DNA from: Anseongella ginsenosidimutans
GTDB taxonomy: Bacteria; Bacteroidota; Bacteroidia; Sphingobacteriales; Sphingobacteriaceae
Length of the DNA stretch: 64,000 nt
Assembly: GCF_008033235.1 (NCBI RefSeq)
Contig: NZ_CP042432.1
Span: forward strand, 3,968,001 to 4,032,000
Reading direction: 5' to 3'
The notes below the pieces were generated by a model. The model saw only the letters and a program-made list of their open reading frames with translations. It made no database searches and was not told the origin of the DNA. This document shows positions 45,361 to 53,280 of the stretch, one piece after another (within the stretch, counting starts at the first letter, position 1; the number at the start of each line of letters is the position of its first letter). The translations under genes were made by a program, and so were the position numbers.

Positions 45361-46443
45361 TCAGAGATGAACGACCTTCCCGGTCCGGACCGATTCATCG
45401 CAGGCAAAAGCGATCCGGAGGCTGTTCACGGCATCTTCCATATGGTCGGCCAGATCCGTATCTTCGAGGATGGCTTTCAGGAAATAGCGTTGCTCACGGT
45501 TGCAAAGTTCCTGGTGATCGGGTTCGTCCTGCAGGTTGATCCAGGTGTCTTCCCGGGAAAAATGCCCCTCTTCATTTAGCTCCGCATGATGTACACGAAT
45601 GGATTCGGTTTTGGTATGTGCTTCGACAGAATCGGATTTCCCTTCTCCCGCGGCATCTTTGGCAACGATGGATACCGATCCTTTCGGGCCGATAATGTCT
45701 TTCACAAAAAACGCGGTTTCACTCATCATGGGCCCCCAGCCAGCCTCATACCAGCCTACGGAACCGTCTTCAAAACGGATCTGCAGCTGGCCGTAATTAT
45801 AATTTCCAGCAGGGATCTCATCTGTCAGCCTTGCACCGATGGCGCTGACCTGGACGGGCCTTGAACGGGCTACCTGGCACATCACATCAATATAATGCAC
45901 TCCGCAATCTACGATAGGACTCAGGCTTTTCATGAGGTTGCGATGTACATCCCACGCTTTCCCTTCGCTTTGCTGGTTAAGGTTCATGCGCATAGCCAGC
46001 GGCTTTCCCAGCTTGTGCCCCTCGGCAATAAATCGTTCCCAGGAAGGATGATGACGCAGAATATAGCCTACAACCAGCTTTTTACCGGCTGTCCGGGCCG
46101 CCGCGACCACGTTCTCCGCACCGGCGACCGTAGCCGCAACCGGCTTTTCTATAAATACGTGTGAACCTCTTTCAAATGCCTTTACAGCATAACTTTCATG
46201 AGTGTCCGGATAGGTGGAAATGCTGACGGCGTCCGGAGCCGTTTTTTCAAGCGCCTCTTCAAAACTGTCGAAAAGCGGGTATATATTACCCAGCTTTTCA
46301 TTGAGTACTTCCTTGCTTTTACCGGTAGATACCAGGCCGCAAATCTCAAAACCGTCAAGGGTATGGTAAGCGATCGCATGAGATGCGCCCATATTGCCGC
46401 AGCCTACTACGAGTACACGTACAGGGGATTTCTGATTGTTCAT
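45361..46443 (-). CDS. Gfo/Idh/MocA-family oxidoreductase
   Basis: The protein has 360 residues. The N-terminal Rossmann domain shows VRVLVVGCGNMGASHAIAYH, DAVSISTYPDTHESYAVKAF and the EKPVAAT motif with the catalytic-region Lys. The C-terminal domain contains DCGVHYIDVMCQVARSRP. Such enzymes oxidise or isomerise sugars or cyclitols with NAD(P). The substrate is not predictable and no sugar-catabolic genes flank it. Confidence 0.85.
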   Translation of the reverse strand: MNNQKSPVRVLVVGCGNMGASHAIAYHTLDGFEICGLVSTGKSKEVLNEKLGNIYPLFDSFEEALEKTAPDAVSISTYPDTHESYAVKAFERGSHVFIEKPVAATVAGAENVVAAARTAGKKLVVGYILRHHPSWERFIAEGHKLGKPLAMRMNLNQQSEGKAWDVHRNLMKSLSPIVDCGVHYIDVMCQVARSRPVQVSAIGARLTDEIPAGNYNYGQLQIRFEDGSVGWYEAGWGPMMSETAFFVKDIIGPKGSVSIVAKDAAGEGKSDSVEAHTKTESIRVHHAELNEEGHFSREDTWINLQDEPDHQELCNREQRYFLKAILEDTDLADHMEDAVNSLRIAFACDESVRTGKVVHL

Positions 46444-46446
46444 TTT

Positions 46447-47718
46447 TTAGTCGATCTCTTCGTTTTCCGTAAAATCACCTTCAGGCAGTTCCAGCGCTTT
46501 TACGGGTTGAATAGCGTTCCCGGCAATGCCTTTAATGGAGCCGTACATATCTATGGTATTGGTGATGACCTTTTCAATTTGTTTTTCGCGTTCCTTCCAG
46601 ATACGCTGCATGGAGCGTTTTTCGCTTTCCAGGGCATTTTTCATGGAGGCGAAGCCTTCTACGATGGCTTCCACCTGCATACGAAAGGTATTGCTGGTTA
46701 GAAAATCATACAGCAAATGCATCTTATCGCCTTTATTTTCCTGGGAAGCAATGGCCAGGCTAAGCTGGATAACGGATTCCCTCAGGACAGTACAGAGCCC
46801 TTTAAATTCTTCATAGCTGCAGATCCAGATACCTTCTTTGATACCCATCCGTTCCAGGCTCACCGGCATGGCATTGGTGACCAGCACCCCGATATCCGCG
46901 CCTTTCTCGCGCATATCCGCCTTGAATTTTTCTATCCAGCCAGGTTGAAAATCTTTCGTGCGCTTGCTTTCGTAATAAATGCGGCCGCAGCACTGGCGGG
47001 TATGCGTATTCACCACCTGGATGCAATCACCGCCGCGTGCGCCTTTTTTCACTTCTTCAATCAGATCCAGCGGAAACTGGCCGGCCAGCCATTCTTCAAT
47101 GGCCAGCTCCTGGACTTCTCCCTGAAGCTGCATGGAGCCCTGCTCCTGCTTCCGCTTCATTTCCTCGGTAAGCTTCCGTTGATCGTCAAGTTGTTTCTGA
47201 AGCTCCCGGATGCGAAGTTCATTCCGCTCCTCTTCCGTCCGCTTGATCTTTTCCTTTTCGGCCAGCAACAGCTCATTGAGCTTTTTCTGTGCCTCCGCTT
47301 CCACTGATTCTTTCAGCTCGGCCTTTTCCCGTTTCAGCGTTTCAACTTCCGCCCTTGTACGGTTCAGCTCCCGTATCTGCTCGGATTTTTCGTTCAGTTC
47401 CTTTTGCAGGGCCTGGAACTGCTCGGATTGCTCTTCGGCCAGCTTTATTTTCAACCTTTCCTCAATGGCCCGCTTTTCTTCTTTCAGCTGCCGCTCCAGA
47501 CGTTCCTGGAATAACTCGTTTTCCTGTTTCTTCTTTTGCTCGAAGGCTTCTTTTGCCTCGTTCAGCTTTTCCTGCTCCTGCTCGAAACGTTTTTTCTCCG
47601 AAGCCAGCTGTGCCTGGTATTTCTGCCTGATCTCTTCTTCCAGCTGATGCGAAAGGATATCCTGGACATCCACCGAGGTGCCGCAATTCGGACATTTTAT
47701 TTGGGTAGTGTTCGTCAT
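46447..47718 (-). CDS. DUF2130 coiled-coil protein
   Basis: The protein has 423 residues from ATG 47718 (MTNTTQIKCPNCGTSVDVQD). An N-terminal zinc-ribbon-like CPNC is followed by a long Glu/Lys/Gln-rich coiled coil (about residues 25-200). The C-terminal DUF2130 domain has GDCIQVVNTHTRQCCGRIYY, ESKRTKDFQPGWIEKFKADM and DIGVLVTNAMP, which resembles a PD-(D/E)XK-type nuclease core (E-x-K). The function is unknown. It ends three bases before the Gfo/Idh/MocA gene. Confidence 0.85.
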   Translation of the reverse strand: MTNTTQIKCPNCGTSVDVQDILSHQLEEEIRQKYQAQLASEKKRFEQEQEKLNEAKEAFEQKKKQENELFQERLERQLKEEKRAIEERLKIKLAEEQSEQFQALQKELNEKSEQIRELNRTRAEVETLKREKAELKESVEAEAQKKLNELLLAEKEKIKRTEEERNELRIRELQKQLDDQRKLTEEMKRKQEQGSMQLQGEVQELAIEEWLAGQFPLDLIEEVKKGARGGDCIQVVNTHTRQCCGRIYYESKRTKDFQPGWIEKFKADMREKGADIGVLVTNAMPVSLERMGIKEGIWICSYEEFKGLCTVLRESVIQLSLAIASQENKGDKMHLLYDFLTSNTFRMQVEAIVEGFASMKNALESEKRSMQRIWKEREKQIEKVITNTIDMYGSIKGIAGNAIQPVKALELPEGDFTENEEID

Positions 47719-47840
47719 TTCCTGTCTTGAATGCAAATATAACATTCATGGGTCAAAGATCGCATTTAAACCTTTTTGCTATACTTTTTTGTTGGGAAGT
47801 CATTTCCCCGTTGCCTACATTTGCTATACATCTTCACATC

Positions 47841-48155
47841 ATGAACACGGCTATTTATGAACAATCAGGGCACGGAGCTATTATATCAAACGAAGCAAAT
47901 CTTCGACGCATTTTCACTCCCCGGAATAAATTGATTGCCGGTTTCTGCGGGGACATCGGGATGATCGAAAAATACGGTTCCGGGATCCGGCGCGTGTTCA
48001 GTCATTTTAAAACAGCCGGGTTGCCCCCGCCTGAATTCAGAAATATTTTAGAGGGCTTCCAGATAACCATATTTGACGGGAAGAAATCGGGCAGGGTAGC
48101 AGGTAGCAATGAAAGACAACCAATTAAGAAAGGAATAATAGAATGCACCAATTAA
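47841..48155 (+). pseudogene. C-terminal fragment of an AlbA/RecG-like ATP-binding protein
   Basis: The frame reads RIFTPRNKLIAGFCGDIGMI, then EKYGSGIRRVFSHFKTAGLP and PPEFRNILEGFQITIF. This is the HATPase_c_4-type end of AlbA_2/Schlafen-like DNA-binding ATPases, where RNPLIA and YGSGI are conserved. The N-terminal AlbA domain is missing; a short start (MNTAIYEQSGHGAIIS) could be read, but the family needs about 400 residues. It overlaps the next gene by 13 bases. Confidence 0.6.
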
Positions 48156-48913
48156 ATTCAAACCTGTCGTCGTCCCGGTCCCGCGAAACGTACTCCTGGT
48201 ATCCCCGCAATGAACTATTTGTGAAAGGCATCATTGAAGATGTCTTCGATGATTTTCTGCAGTACTCCTTTTGCGGGGCAGACAAACTATTTGACCTGAA
48301 AAGGGGCTTTGATTTCCTGGATGATGAACTGGAACTGCTTTTTCCGCTGGAAGATTCCTGGAAAGAACCGGTTTCGCATATAGACAAACTGGTCCGGGGA
48401 TATACTGCCGAAGGGGAAGATGTCTATTTTCTGGTACATTATTATGCGGGCGACAACCCCCGGCCGGAATTATCAGAACGGGTGTTTAACTACTTTTTCA
48501 AGGTCTGGGACTTCTATGGAGAAATGCCAACGTCCGTTCTTTTCACAGGTGGCAAAAACAATGATATTTATCCCTGCGGATTTGCACAAAAGTACCTGGG
48601 TTCAAAAATGGACTTTGAATTTAACAGCTACAATGTGCTTGCGCAGTCTCGTCATAAATTGAAAAAGAGCAATAATTCGTTTGCCAAGGTGCTTCTGATC
48701 GTTAAAACAGCATTGGAAAGCCCGGAGAACATCGAGGACGAGCAACTGCTGCGATTAAAGCTGAATTTGACCCGGCACCTGCTGAGCAAACAAATACCGG
48801 AAAGAAAAATGGCTGCCCTGATAACTTTCCTGCGGTATTATCAACGCTTTCATAATACAGACATGAATGGAGCTTTTGAAGCAGCCATTATGAAATTATT
48901 AACTGAAGAGTAA
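48143..48913 (+). CDS. Rpn/YhgA-like protein with degenerate nuclease motif
   Basis: The protein has 256 residues. The layout follows Rpn-family proteins: FCGADKLFDLKRGFDFLDDE, then HIDKLVRGYTAEGEDVYFLV, HYYAGDN, ELSERVFNYFFKVWD and a helical C-terminus (RLKLNLTRHLLSKQIPERKM). In active Rpn nucleases the middle strand reads HxExQ; here it is VHYYAGD, so the catalytic Glu and Gln seem absent. It is probably an inactive or repurposed relative. Family assignment is by motif order only. Confidence 0.5.
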   Translation: MHQLNSNLSSSRSRETYSWYPRNELFVKGIIEDVFDDFLQYSFCGADKLFDLKRGFDFLDDELELLFPLEDSWKEPVSHIDKLVRGYTAEGEDVYFLVHYYAGDNPRPELSERVFNYFFKVWDFYGEMPTSVLFTGGKNNDIYPCGFAQKYLGSKMDFEFNSYNVLAQSRHKLKKSNNSFAKVLLIVKTALESPENIEDEQLLRLKLNLTRHLLSKQIPERKMAALITFLRYYQRFHNTDMNGAFEAAIMKLLTEE

Positions 48914-48998
48914 TGCTAAGGTTCGGGACTGGGTTCTGCCACGGCGGCGGCTTTTTTTGTTCATTGGTAGTGTTAGCAGCCGCTGGTGTTTGCAATCA

Positions 48999-49033
48999 TT
49001 AATGCTGCGAGTTCATGCTTGACGCAGCATTAA
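48999..49033. terminator. Perfect 11-bp hairpin downstream of dinB
   Basis: TTAATGCTGCG (48999-49009) and CGCAGCATTAA (49023-49033) are perfect reverse complements around 13 bases. The hairpin starts eight bases after the dinB stop. It lacks a strong T run, so it may be a weak terminator or an RNA 3'-end stabiliser. Confidence 0.5.
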
Positions 49034-49040
49034 GTGACAA

Positions 49041-50129
49041 TCAAAGGAACAGATCGAGCTGGTTGGCCGCTCGTTTCACAGGGCGGGCAGCATCGGGTTG
49101 ATTAAAATTGGAGATGCCCAGTCCCAGCAACCTTATTGCCTTTCCCTGAAGGTCCGCTCCGGCCAAAAGGTCCGCTCCTACCTTCCTGATGGTCAATGCA
49201 TCGCAAAAAGGTTCTGGGAGGGACCGGCTGCGGGTCACCTGCTTAAAATCGGTGAATTTGAGCTTTAACGTAAGCGTTTTTCCTTTTAACATACGCTTTT
49301 CAAGGCGGCCGGACAGTTTTTCGGCCTGCCGGTCCAGCTCCCTGAGCAGATCGGCCGGCTCCGCCAGGTCCCGGGCAAATGTATCTTCAATACTTATAGA
49401 TTTAATTTCCCTGGAGGGCTGTACTTCCCGCTCGTCGATGCCCCGGACGATCTTATAATAGAACCGGCCTGTTTTCCCGAAATGCCGGACCAGCTCTTCT
49501 TCGCTAAGCTTTTTCAGATCGCCTCCCGTATGGAGGCCCATTTGTTTCATTTTACCGGCTGTTACCTTTCCTACGCCAAAGAACTTTTCTACGGGCAACT
49601 GCTCCATAAAAGCTTCTATCCGGGAAGGCCCGATAAACGTCAAGCCATCCGGCTTTTGAATATCAGAGGCGATTTTCGCCACGAATTTATTGACAGAAAC
49701 ACCGGCCGAAGCGGTAAGCTGCAGCTCTTCTTTAATGGCTTGTCTTATTTCGCCGGCAATCTCCAGGGCAGAACCTATTCCTTTCTTATCCTCCGTAACA
49801 TCAAGATAAGCTTCATCAAGGGACAGGGGCTCGATTATATCGGTGTACCGGCGAAATATTTCCCGGATCTTAGCGGACACTTCCTTGTAAACGTCAAAAC
49901 GGGGAAAAACAAACAGGGCTTCGGGGCAAAGTTCCAGGGCTTTTTTGCTGGGCATGGCTGAGCGCACGCCGAATTTCCTGGCTTCATAACTTGCGGTGGC
50001 TACCACACCGCGCCCCTGCGGAGGCCCGCCCACGACAATGGGCTTCCCGCGGTATTCAGGAAAATCCCGTTGCTCCACCGAAGCATAAAAAGCGTCCATG
50101 TCAATATGAATGATCTTGCGGTGCATCAT
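49041..50129 (-). CDS. dinB: DNA polymerase IV
   Basis: The protein has 362 residues. Y-family polymerase motifs are present: HIDMDAFYASVEQRD (metal-binding Asp), ATASYEARKFGVRSAMPSKK, PLSLDEAYLDVTEDK (catalytic Asp-Glu), ASAGVSVNKFVAKIASD, and the little-finger domain toward the C-terminus. The end, RAANQLDLFL, is a beta-clamp-binding motif (QLxLF type). It performs translesion synthesis. It is monocistronic, with a hairpin after the stop. I see no obvious LexA site. Confidence 0.95.
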   Translation of the reverse strand: MMHRKIIHIDMDAFYASVEQRDFPEYRGKPIVVGGPPQGRGVVATASYEARKFGVRSAMPSKKALELCPEALFVFPRFDVYKEVSAKIREIFRRYTDIIEPLSLDEAYLDVTEDKKGIGSALEIAGEIRQAIKEELQLTASAGVSVNKFVAKIASDIQKPDGLTFIGPSRIEAFMEQLPVEKFFGVGKVTAGKMKQMGLHTGGDLKKLSEEELVRHFGKTGRFYYKIVRGIDEREVQPSREIKSISIEDTFARDLAEPADLLRELDRQAEKLSGRLEKRMLKGKTLTLKLKFTDFKQVTRSRSLPEPFCDALTIRKVGADLLAGADLQGKAIRLLGLGISNFNQPDAARPVKRAANQLDLFL

Positions 50130-50249
50130 GGATCAGGGTTTAAATGTACAATTTTTACGGAGTACCCCGGGCTGCCGCCGCGCAAATAGCTGACAGCTTG
50201 CAAATAAGCGCTAACAGTATTACTTTTAATCCCCTATTCTGCTCAGCAC

Positions 50250-50534
50250 ATGATCCAGCCACACGCAGAGGGCGTTATCCTCTTTCTCCATATCCAACCC
50301 GGCGCCTCAACAACCGAAGTAGCCGGCCTGTATGGTGATTCACTCAAGATCAGGGTACATGCACCGCCCGTTGACGGCAAGGCTAATAAAGCCTTACTGG
50401 ATTTCCTGACAAAATTATTTGACGTTCCGCGCTCACGGGTTCAGCTGCTGAAAGGCGAAACCGGAAGAAAGAAATCGGTGCTGATCAGGGGAATCTCCCT
50501 GCCAGCGGCAAAAGCCGTTCTACCGGAAAAATAA
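50250..50534 (+). CDS. DUF167/YggU-family protein
   Basis: The protein has 94 residues, covering the family domain: ILFLHIQPGASTTEVAGLYG, KIRVHAPPVDGKANKALLDF, VQLLKGETGRKKSVLI. Its molecular function is unknown. The start at 50250 gives the usual length. It is convergent with the LiaI-like gene. Confidence 0.88.
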   Translation: MIQPHAEGVILFLHIQPGASTTEVAGLYGDSLKIRVHAPPVDGKANKALLDFLTKLFDVPRSRVQLLKGETGRKKSVLIRGISLPAAKAVLPEK

Positions 50535-50550
50535 CCATGCTGCCCGGGCG

Positions 50551-50805
50551 CTAAAAATGCTGCAGCTGGTACCCGTACACGACCACATATCCGAAAGCCA
50601 GTACCAGGAGTATAATTGCCACATTGTAGATCACCTCGGTGCGCCTGGAGATAAGGTTCATGCCTATCAGGATAAGAATAAGCGGCCATAGCCGCCAGAT
50701 ATCGCGTGTACGCCACCAGATATCGATGACTTCGAAATTCTCCAGGATGAGCAGGGCTCCGAACAAAATGAAGAAGACGCCCCAGAATATGTCACGCGCT
50801 TTCAT
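50551..50805 (-). CDS. LiaI/LiaF-like small membrane protein
   Basis: The protein has 84 residues: DIFWGVFFILFGALLILENF, then WWRTRDIWRLWPLILILIGM and a third helix VIYNVAIILLVLAFGYVVVY. This matches the LiaI-LiaF-like (DUF5668) transmembrane module. It is the last gene of a PspC cluster, three bases after the preceding gene. Such clusters sense or buffer envelope stress. Confidence 0.8.
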   Translation of the reverse strand: MKARDIFWGVFFILFGALLILENFEVIDIWWRTRDIWRLWPLILILIGMNLISRRTEVIYNVAIILLVLAFGYVVVYGYQLQHF

Positions 50806-50808
50806 GGT

Positions 50809-51612
50809 TTAGAATTTATCGGTATCGTCCTTACCTGGATCCGGCGCGTTCGCTGGACCAGGCGGGGGATTCATTGGGCCACGCGGAGGGGTCGCCGGCG
50901 GCGTGTTCGTTGGACCCGGCGGAGGGATCATTGGCCCACGCGAATCAGCCGGCGGCGTGTTCGCTGGATCCGGCGGGTTCGCTGAACCCGGCGGTGGATT
51001 CATTGGCCCACGCTGCGGGGTCGCCGGGCCCTGCTCCGGATTTATGCCTGAACCTGCCGACGTTCCGGGCCCTCCGGCAGGCGGTTCCTTTGGCCCGCCC
51101 GGAGGGAGGGGATCTTCTTCCGGCCCGTATCCGGGTGCTTTTTTGGCGGCAGAAGAGATAATAAGAACGCCCACGATAATGAATACTACCGGCCAGATTC
51201 TCCTGAAGTTGAACCAATAAAAAAACTCGCGGAACCAGGGTTCCAGGAACTCGTCCATCAGGAAAAAAACGCCAAGGCCCACTAATATCCAGCCGATCAC
51301 AGCGGCCGACCGCCTCCCCGAGGGCTCATTGCCTTCCGGGCGCTGAACAGGATTTTGAAGCGGCGGTTCCGGAGAGCCGGGACTGACCGGGTTTACGCCG
51401 CCGGGCTGGCCGGGCCGGACCCGGTAACCTGTACCCGCCGGCATCGCTATCCATAAAACAATATATATTAAAAGTCCCGCTCCGTGAAAGAAGGTGGCTA
51501 ATACAAACAGCAGCCTTACAATGGTGGCATCAATTTCCAGGTAATCGGCCAGGCCGGCGGCCACTCCGCCGATCATCTTCCCCGGCATATTCCTGGTCAG
51601 TCTTTTTTCCAT
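50809..51612 (-). CDS. PspC-domain protein with LiaF-like helices and proline-rich tail
   Basis: The protein has 267 residues. The N-terminal PspC domain is RNMPGKMIGGVAAGLADYLE, then LLFVLATFFHGAGLLIYIVL. A second membrane module (WILVGLGVFFLMDEFLEPWF, IWPVVFIIVGVLIIS) follows. The last 95 residues are Pro/Gly/Asn-rich with three or four RGPMNPPPGxANxP-type repeats, encoded by related DNA repeats at about 50830-51040. The tail may reach through the envelope or bind partners. It overlaps the next PspC gene by 16 bases. Confidence 0.85.
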   Translation of the reverse strand: MEKRLTRNMPGKMIGGVAAGLADYLEIDATIVRLLFVLATFFHGAGLLIYIVLWIAMPAGTGYRVRPGQPGGVNPVSPGSPEPPLQNPVQRPEGNEPSGRRSAAVIGWILVGLGVFFLMDEFLEPWFREFFYWFNFRRIWPVVFIIVGVLIISSAAKKAPGYGPEEDPLPPGGPKEPPAGGPGTSAGSGINPEQGPATPQRGPMNPPPGSANPPDPANTPPADSRGPMIPPPGPTNTPPATPPRGPMNPPPGPANAPDPGKDDTDKF

Positions 51613-51839
51613 TTTTGAAATCGTTTTAATATAGGGTCAATGATACGACGATCATTTTCCTTTCCGGGTAACAGTACCCATAAAGCAATATACAAAAACA
51701 GCCCCAAACCCAATGCCATAAAAAGTACGATAAAAAGGAGGCGAATGAAAAAAGGAGGTATGTTAAACTGCTCGGACAAGCCTGAAGCGACTCCACCCAA
51801 TAAGCCGGTTTGAAAATTGCGATAAAGCTTTTTACGCAT
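51597..51839 (-). CDS. PspC-domain protein
   Basis: The protein has 80 residues from ATG 51839 (MRKKLYRNFQTGLLGGVASG). It is a single PspC domain with SEQFNIPPFFIRLLFIVLFM and ALGLGLFLYIALWVLLPG, ending in a charged cytoplasmic tail. It starts the PspC/PspC-LiaF/LiaI cluster, 49 bases after the eCIS ATPase gene in the same direction, so read-through from the eCIS operon is possible. Confidence 0.85.
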   Translation of the reverse strand: MRKKLYRNFQTGLLGGVASGLSEQFNIPPFFIRLLFIVLFMALGLGLFLYIALWVLLPGKENDRRIIDPILKRFQKWKKD

Positions 51840-51887
51840 ACCGGCTAATATACTAACAAGCCGATAATAATAGGCGATCATTTGCGG

Positions 51888-53270
51888 TCATTTGCCTTCC
51901 TTTTCCATTTCCCTTTGTATTCCCCTGAGAATATCCGCCATGGACACCCTTTGTTCGCCCTTTTCCAGGGCCGAAAGACATATATACTGCACAATGTTCA
52001 GGATATGCGAGCCGGTCAGCTCGTAGCCGGAAGCAATCGCTTCCAGGTCCACGTCCTTTTCCAGACTTACAGCGGCCGGGAAAACCTGCTGCCATAATCT
52101 TAAACGTTCTTCCGCGGAAGGAGGCGGGAAATAGATGATGGAATTAAAACGTCGGATAAAAGCTTCATCAATGTTATTCCTGAAATTGGAGGCCAGGATA
52201 ATAAGCCCTGAATGAGCTTCGATCCGCTGCAGGAGATAGGAAACTTCCTGGTTGGCATATTTATCATGCGCGTCACGAACCCCGGTCCGCTTGCCGAAAA
52301 TGGCGTCCGCCTCGTCAAAAAATAGTATCCAGCCTTTGTTTTCGGCTTTGTCAAAAAGAGCGGCCAGGTTTTTTTCGGTTTCACCGATGTACTTGGACAC
52401 CACCATGGAGAGGTCGATCCGGAATACTTCCTTTCCGGTATATTTACCAAGCAAGGTAGCCGTCAGTGTCTTACCGGTACCGGGCGGACCGTAAAACAAT
52501 ACCCTGTATCCCGGCTTGAGCCTTTTTCCCATTCCCCATTCCGACATCAGCGTTTCGCTGTTCTTTATCCAGTTTTCAAGTTCCCTAATCTGCAGCCAGA
52601 TCCTCTCACTCAATACCAGGTCGTTCCATTCCATTTGGGTGCTGATATGCTCCGCCGGAAATTGCGTACTTAGCCTGGGAAGCGCCACCTTACCTGTTGT
52701 AAACACCTCGGCAAACTCCGGTTCCAGGATGAGCCGGCCGCTTAACAAGGGCTCGCCCGGCGGCGGCAGTTCCAGTGAAAGCACTTTATGTTTAAACAGA
52801 CCGCTTTGTTCGCCGAACAGCTGTAAGAATTTCAAACGTTCATCCAGGTCCGGGCCAGCTAAGAGAAACATCGCCGTTTCACCTGTCGGCAGCATAGCGC
52901 GGTGATTTACGCCTTTTATACCTCCGAATTCAGGGAATTCGCCGCCTTCCGGAAGGCAGCGCTGAACCATTCGGTCAAAAAACCCGGGAATAATATGAGG
53001 TACCAGCGCGGTCAATACCAGGAGCATTTCTTCTTTGGAAGGTTTAAACTGTTTCACAAATCGCGCAAAGGGAGAGGTATCCTGCCCGGAAGGAACCGGA
53101 GGCGGCTCAAAAACCGGCGCTTTTTCCTGGAAATACGCTTCCAGCCAGACAGCAGCATAGTTTTCCAGGTATTTCAACGCGGCAGCCAGGTAACTACTTC
53201 CCGGCTTGCCATTTTCGCTGGACGGAAACGCCTCTTTCTCCTTTATTATAGTATTCGCATTTTGCATCAT
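51888..53270 (-). CDS. AAA+ ATPase of the extracellular contractile injection system
   Basis: The protein has 460 residues from ATG 53270; an upstream GTG overlaps the previous gene. The N-terminal 240 residues are a family-specific helical domain. The AAA module follows with Walker A VLFYGPPGTGKTLTATLLG, Walker B WILFFDEADAIFGKRTG, sensor LIILASNFRNNIDEAFIRRF and the Arg finger. This matches the CDC48-like ATPase encoded at the end of eCIS operons (Afp15/Pvc15-like), thought to aid particle assembly or disassembly. It is the last eCIS gene here. Confidence 0.88.
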   Translation of the reverse strand: MMQNANTIIKEKEAFPSSENGKPGSSYLAAALKYLENYAAVWLEAYFQEKAPVFEPPPVPSGQDTSPFARFVKQFKPSKEEMLLVLTALVPHIIPGFFDRMVQRCLPEGGEFPEFGGIKGVNHRAMLPTGETAMFLLAGPDLDERLKFLQLFGEQSGLFKHKVLSLELPPPGEPLLSGRLILEPEFAEVFTTGKVALPRLSTQFPAEHISTQMEWNDLVLSERIWLQIRELENWIKNSETLMSEWGMGKRLKPGYRVLFYGPPGTGKTLTATLLGKYTGKEVFRIDLSMVVSKYIGETEKNLAALFDKAENKGWILFFDEADAIFGKRTGVRDAHDKYANQEVSYLLQRIEAHSGLIILASNFRNNIDEAFIRRFNSIIYFPPPSAEERLRLWQQVFPAAVSLEKDVDLEAIASGYELTGSHILNIVQYICLSALEKGEQRVSMADILRGIQREMEKEGK

Positions 53271-53280
53271 CAGGATCGTT

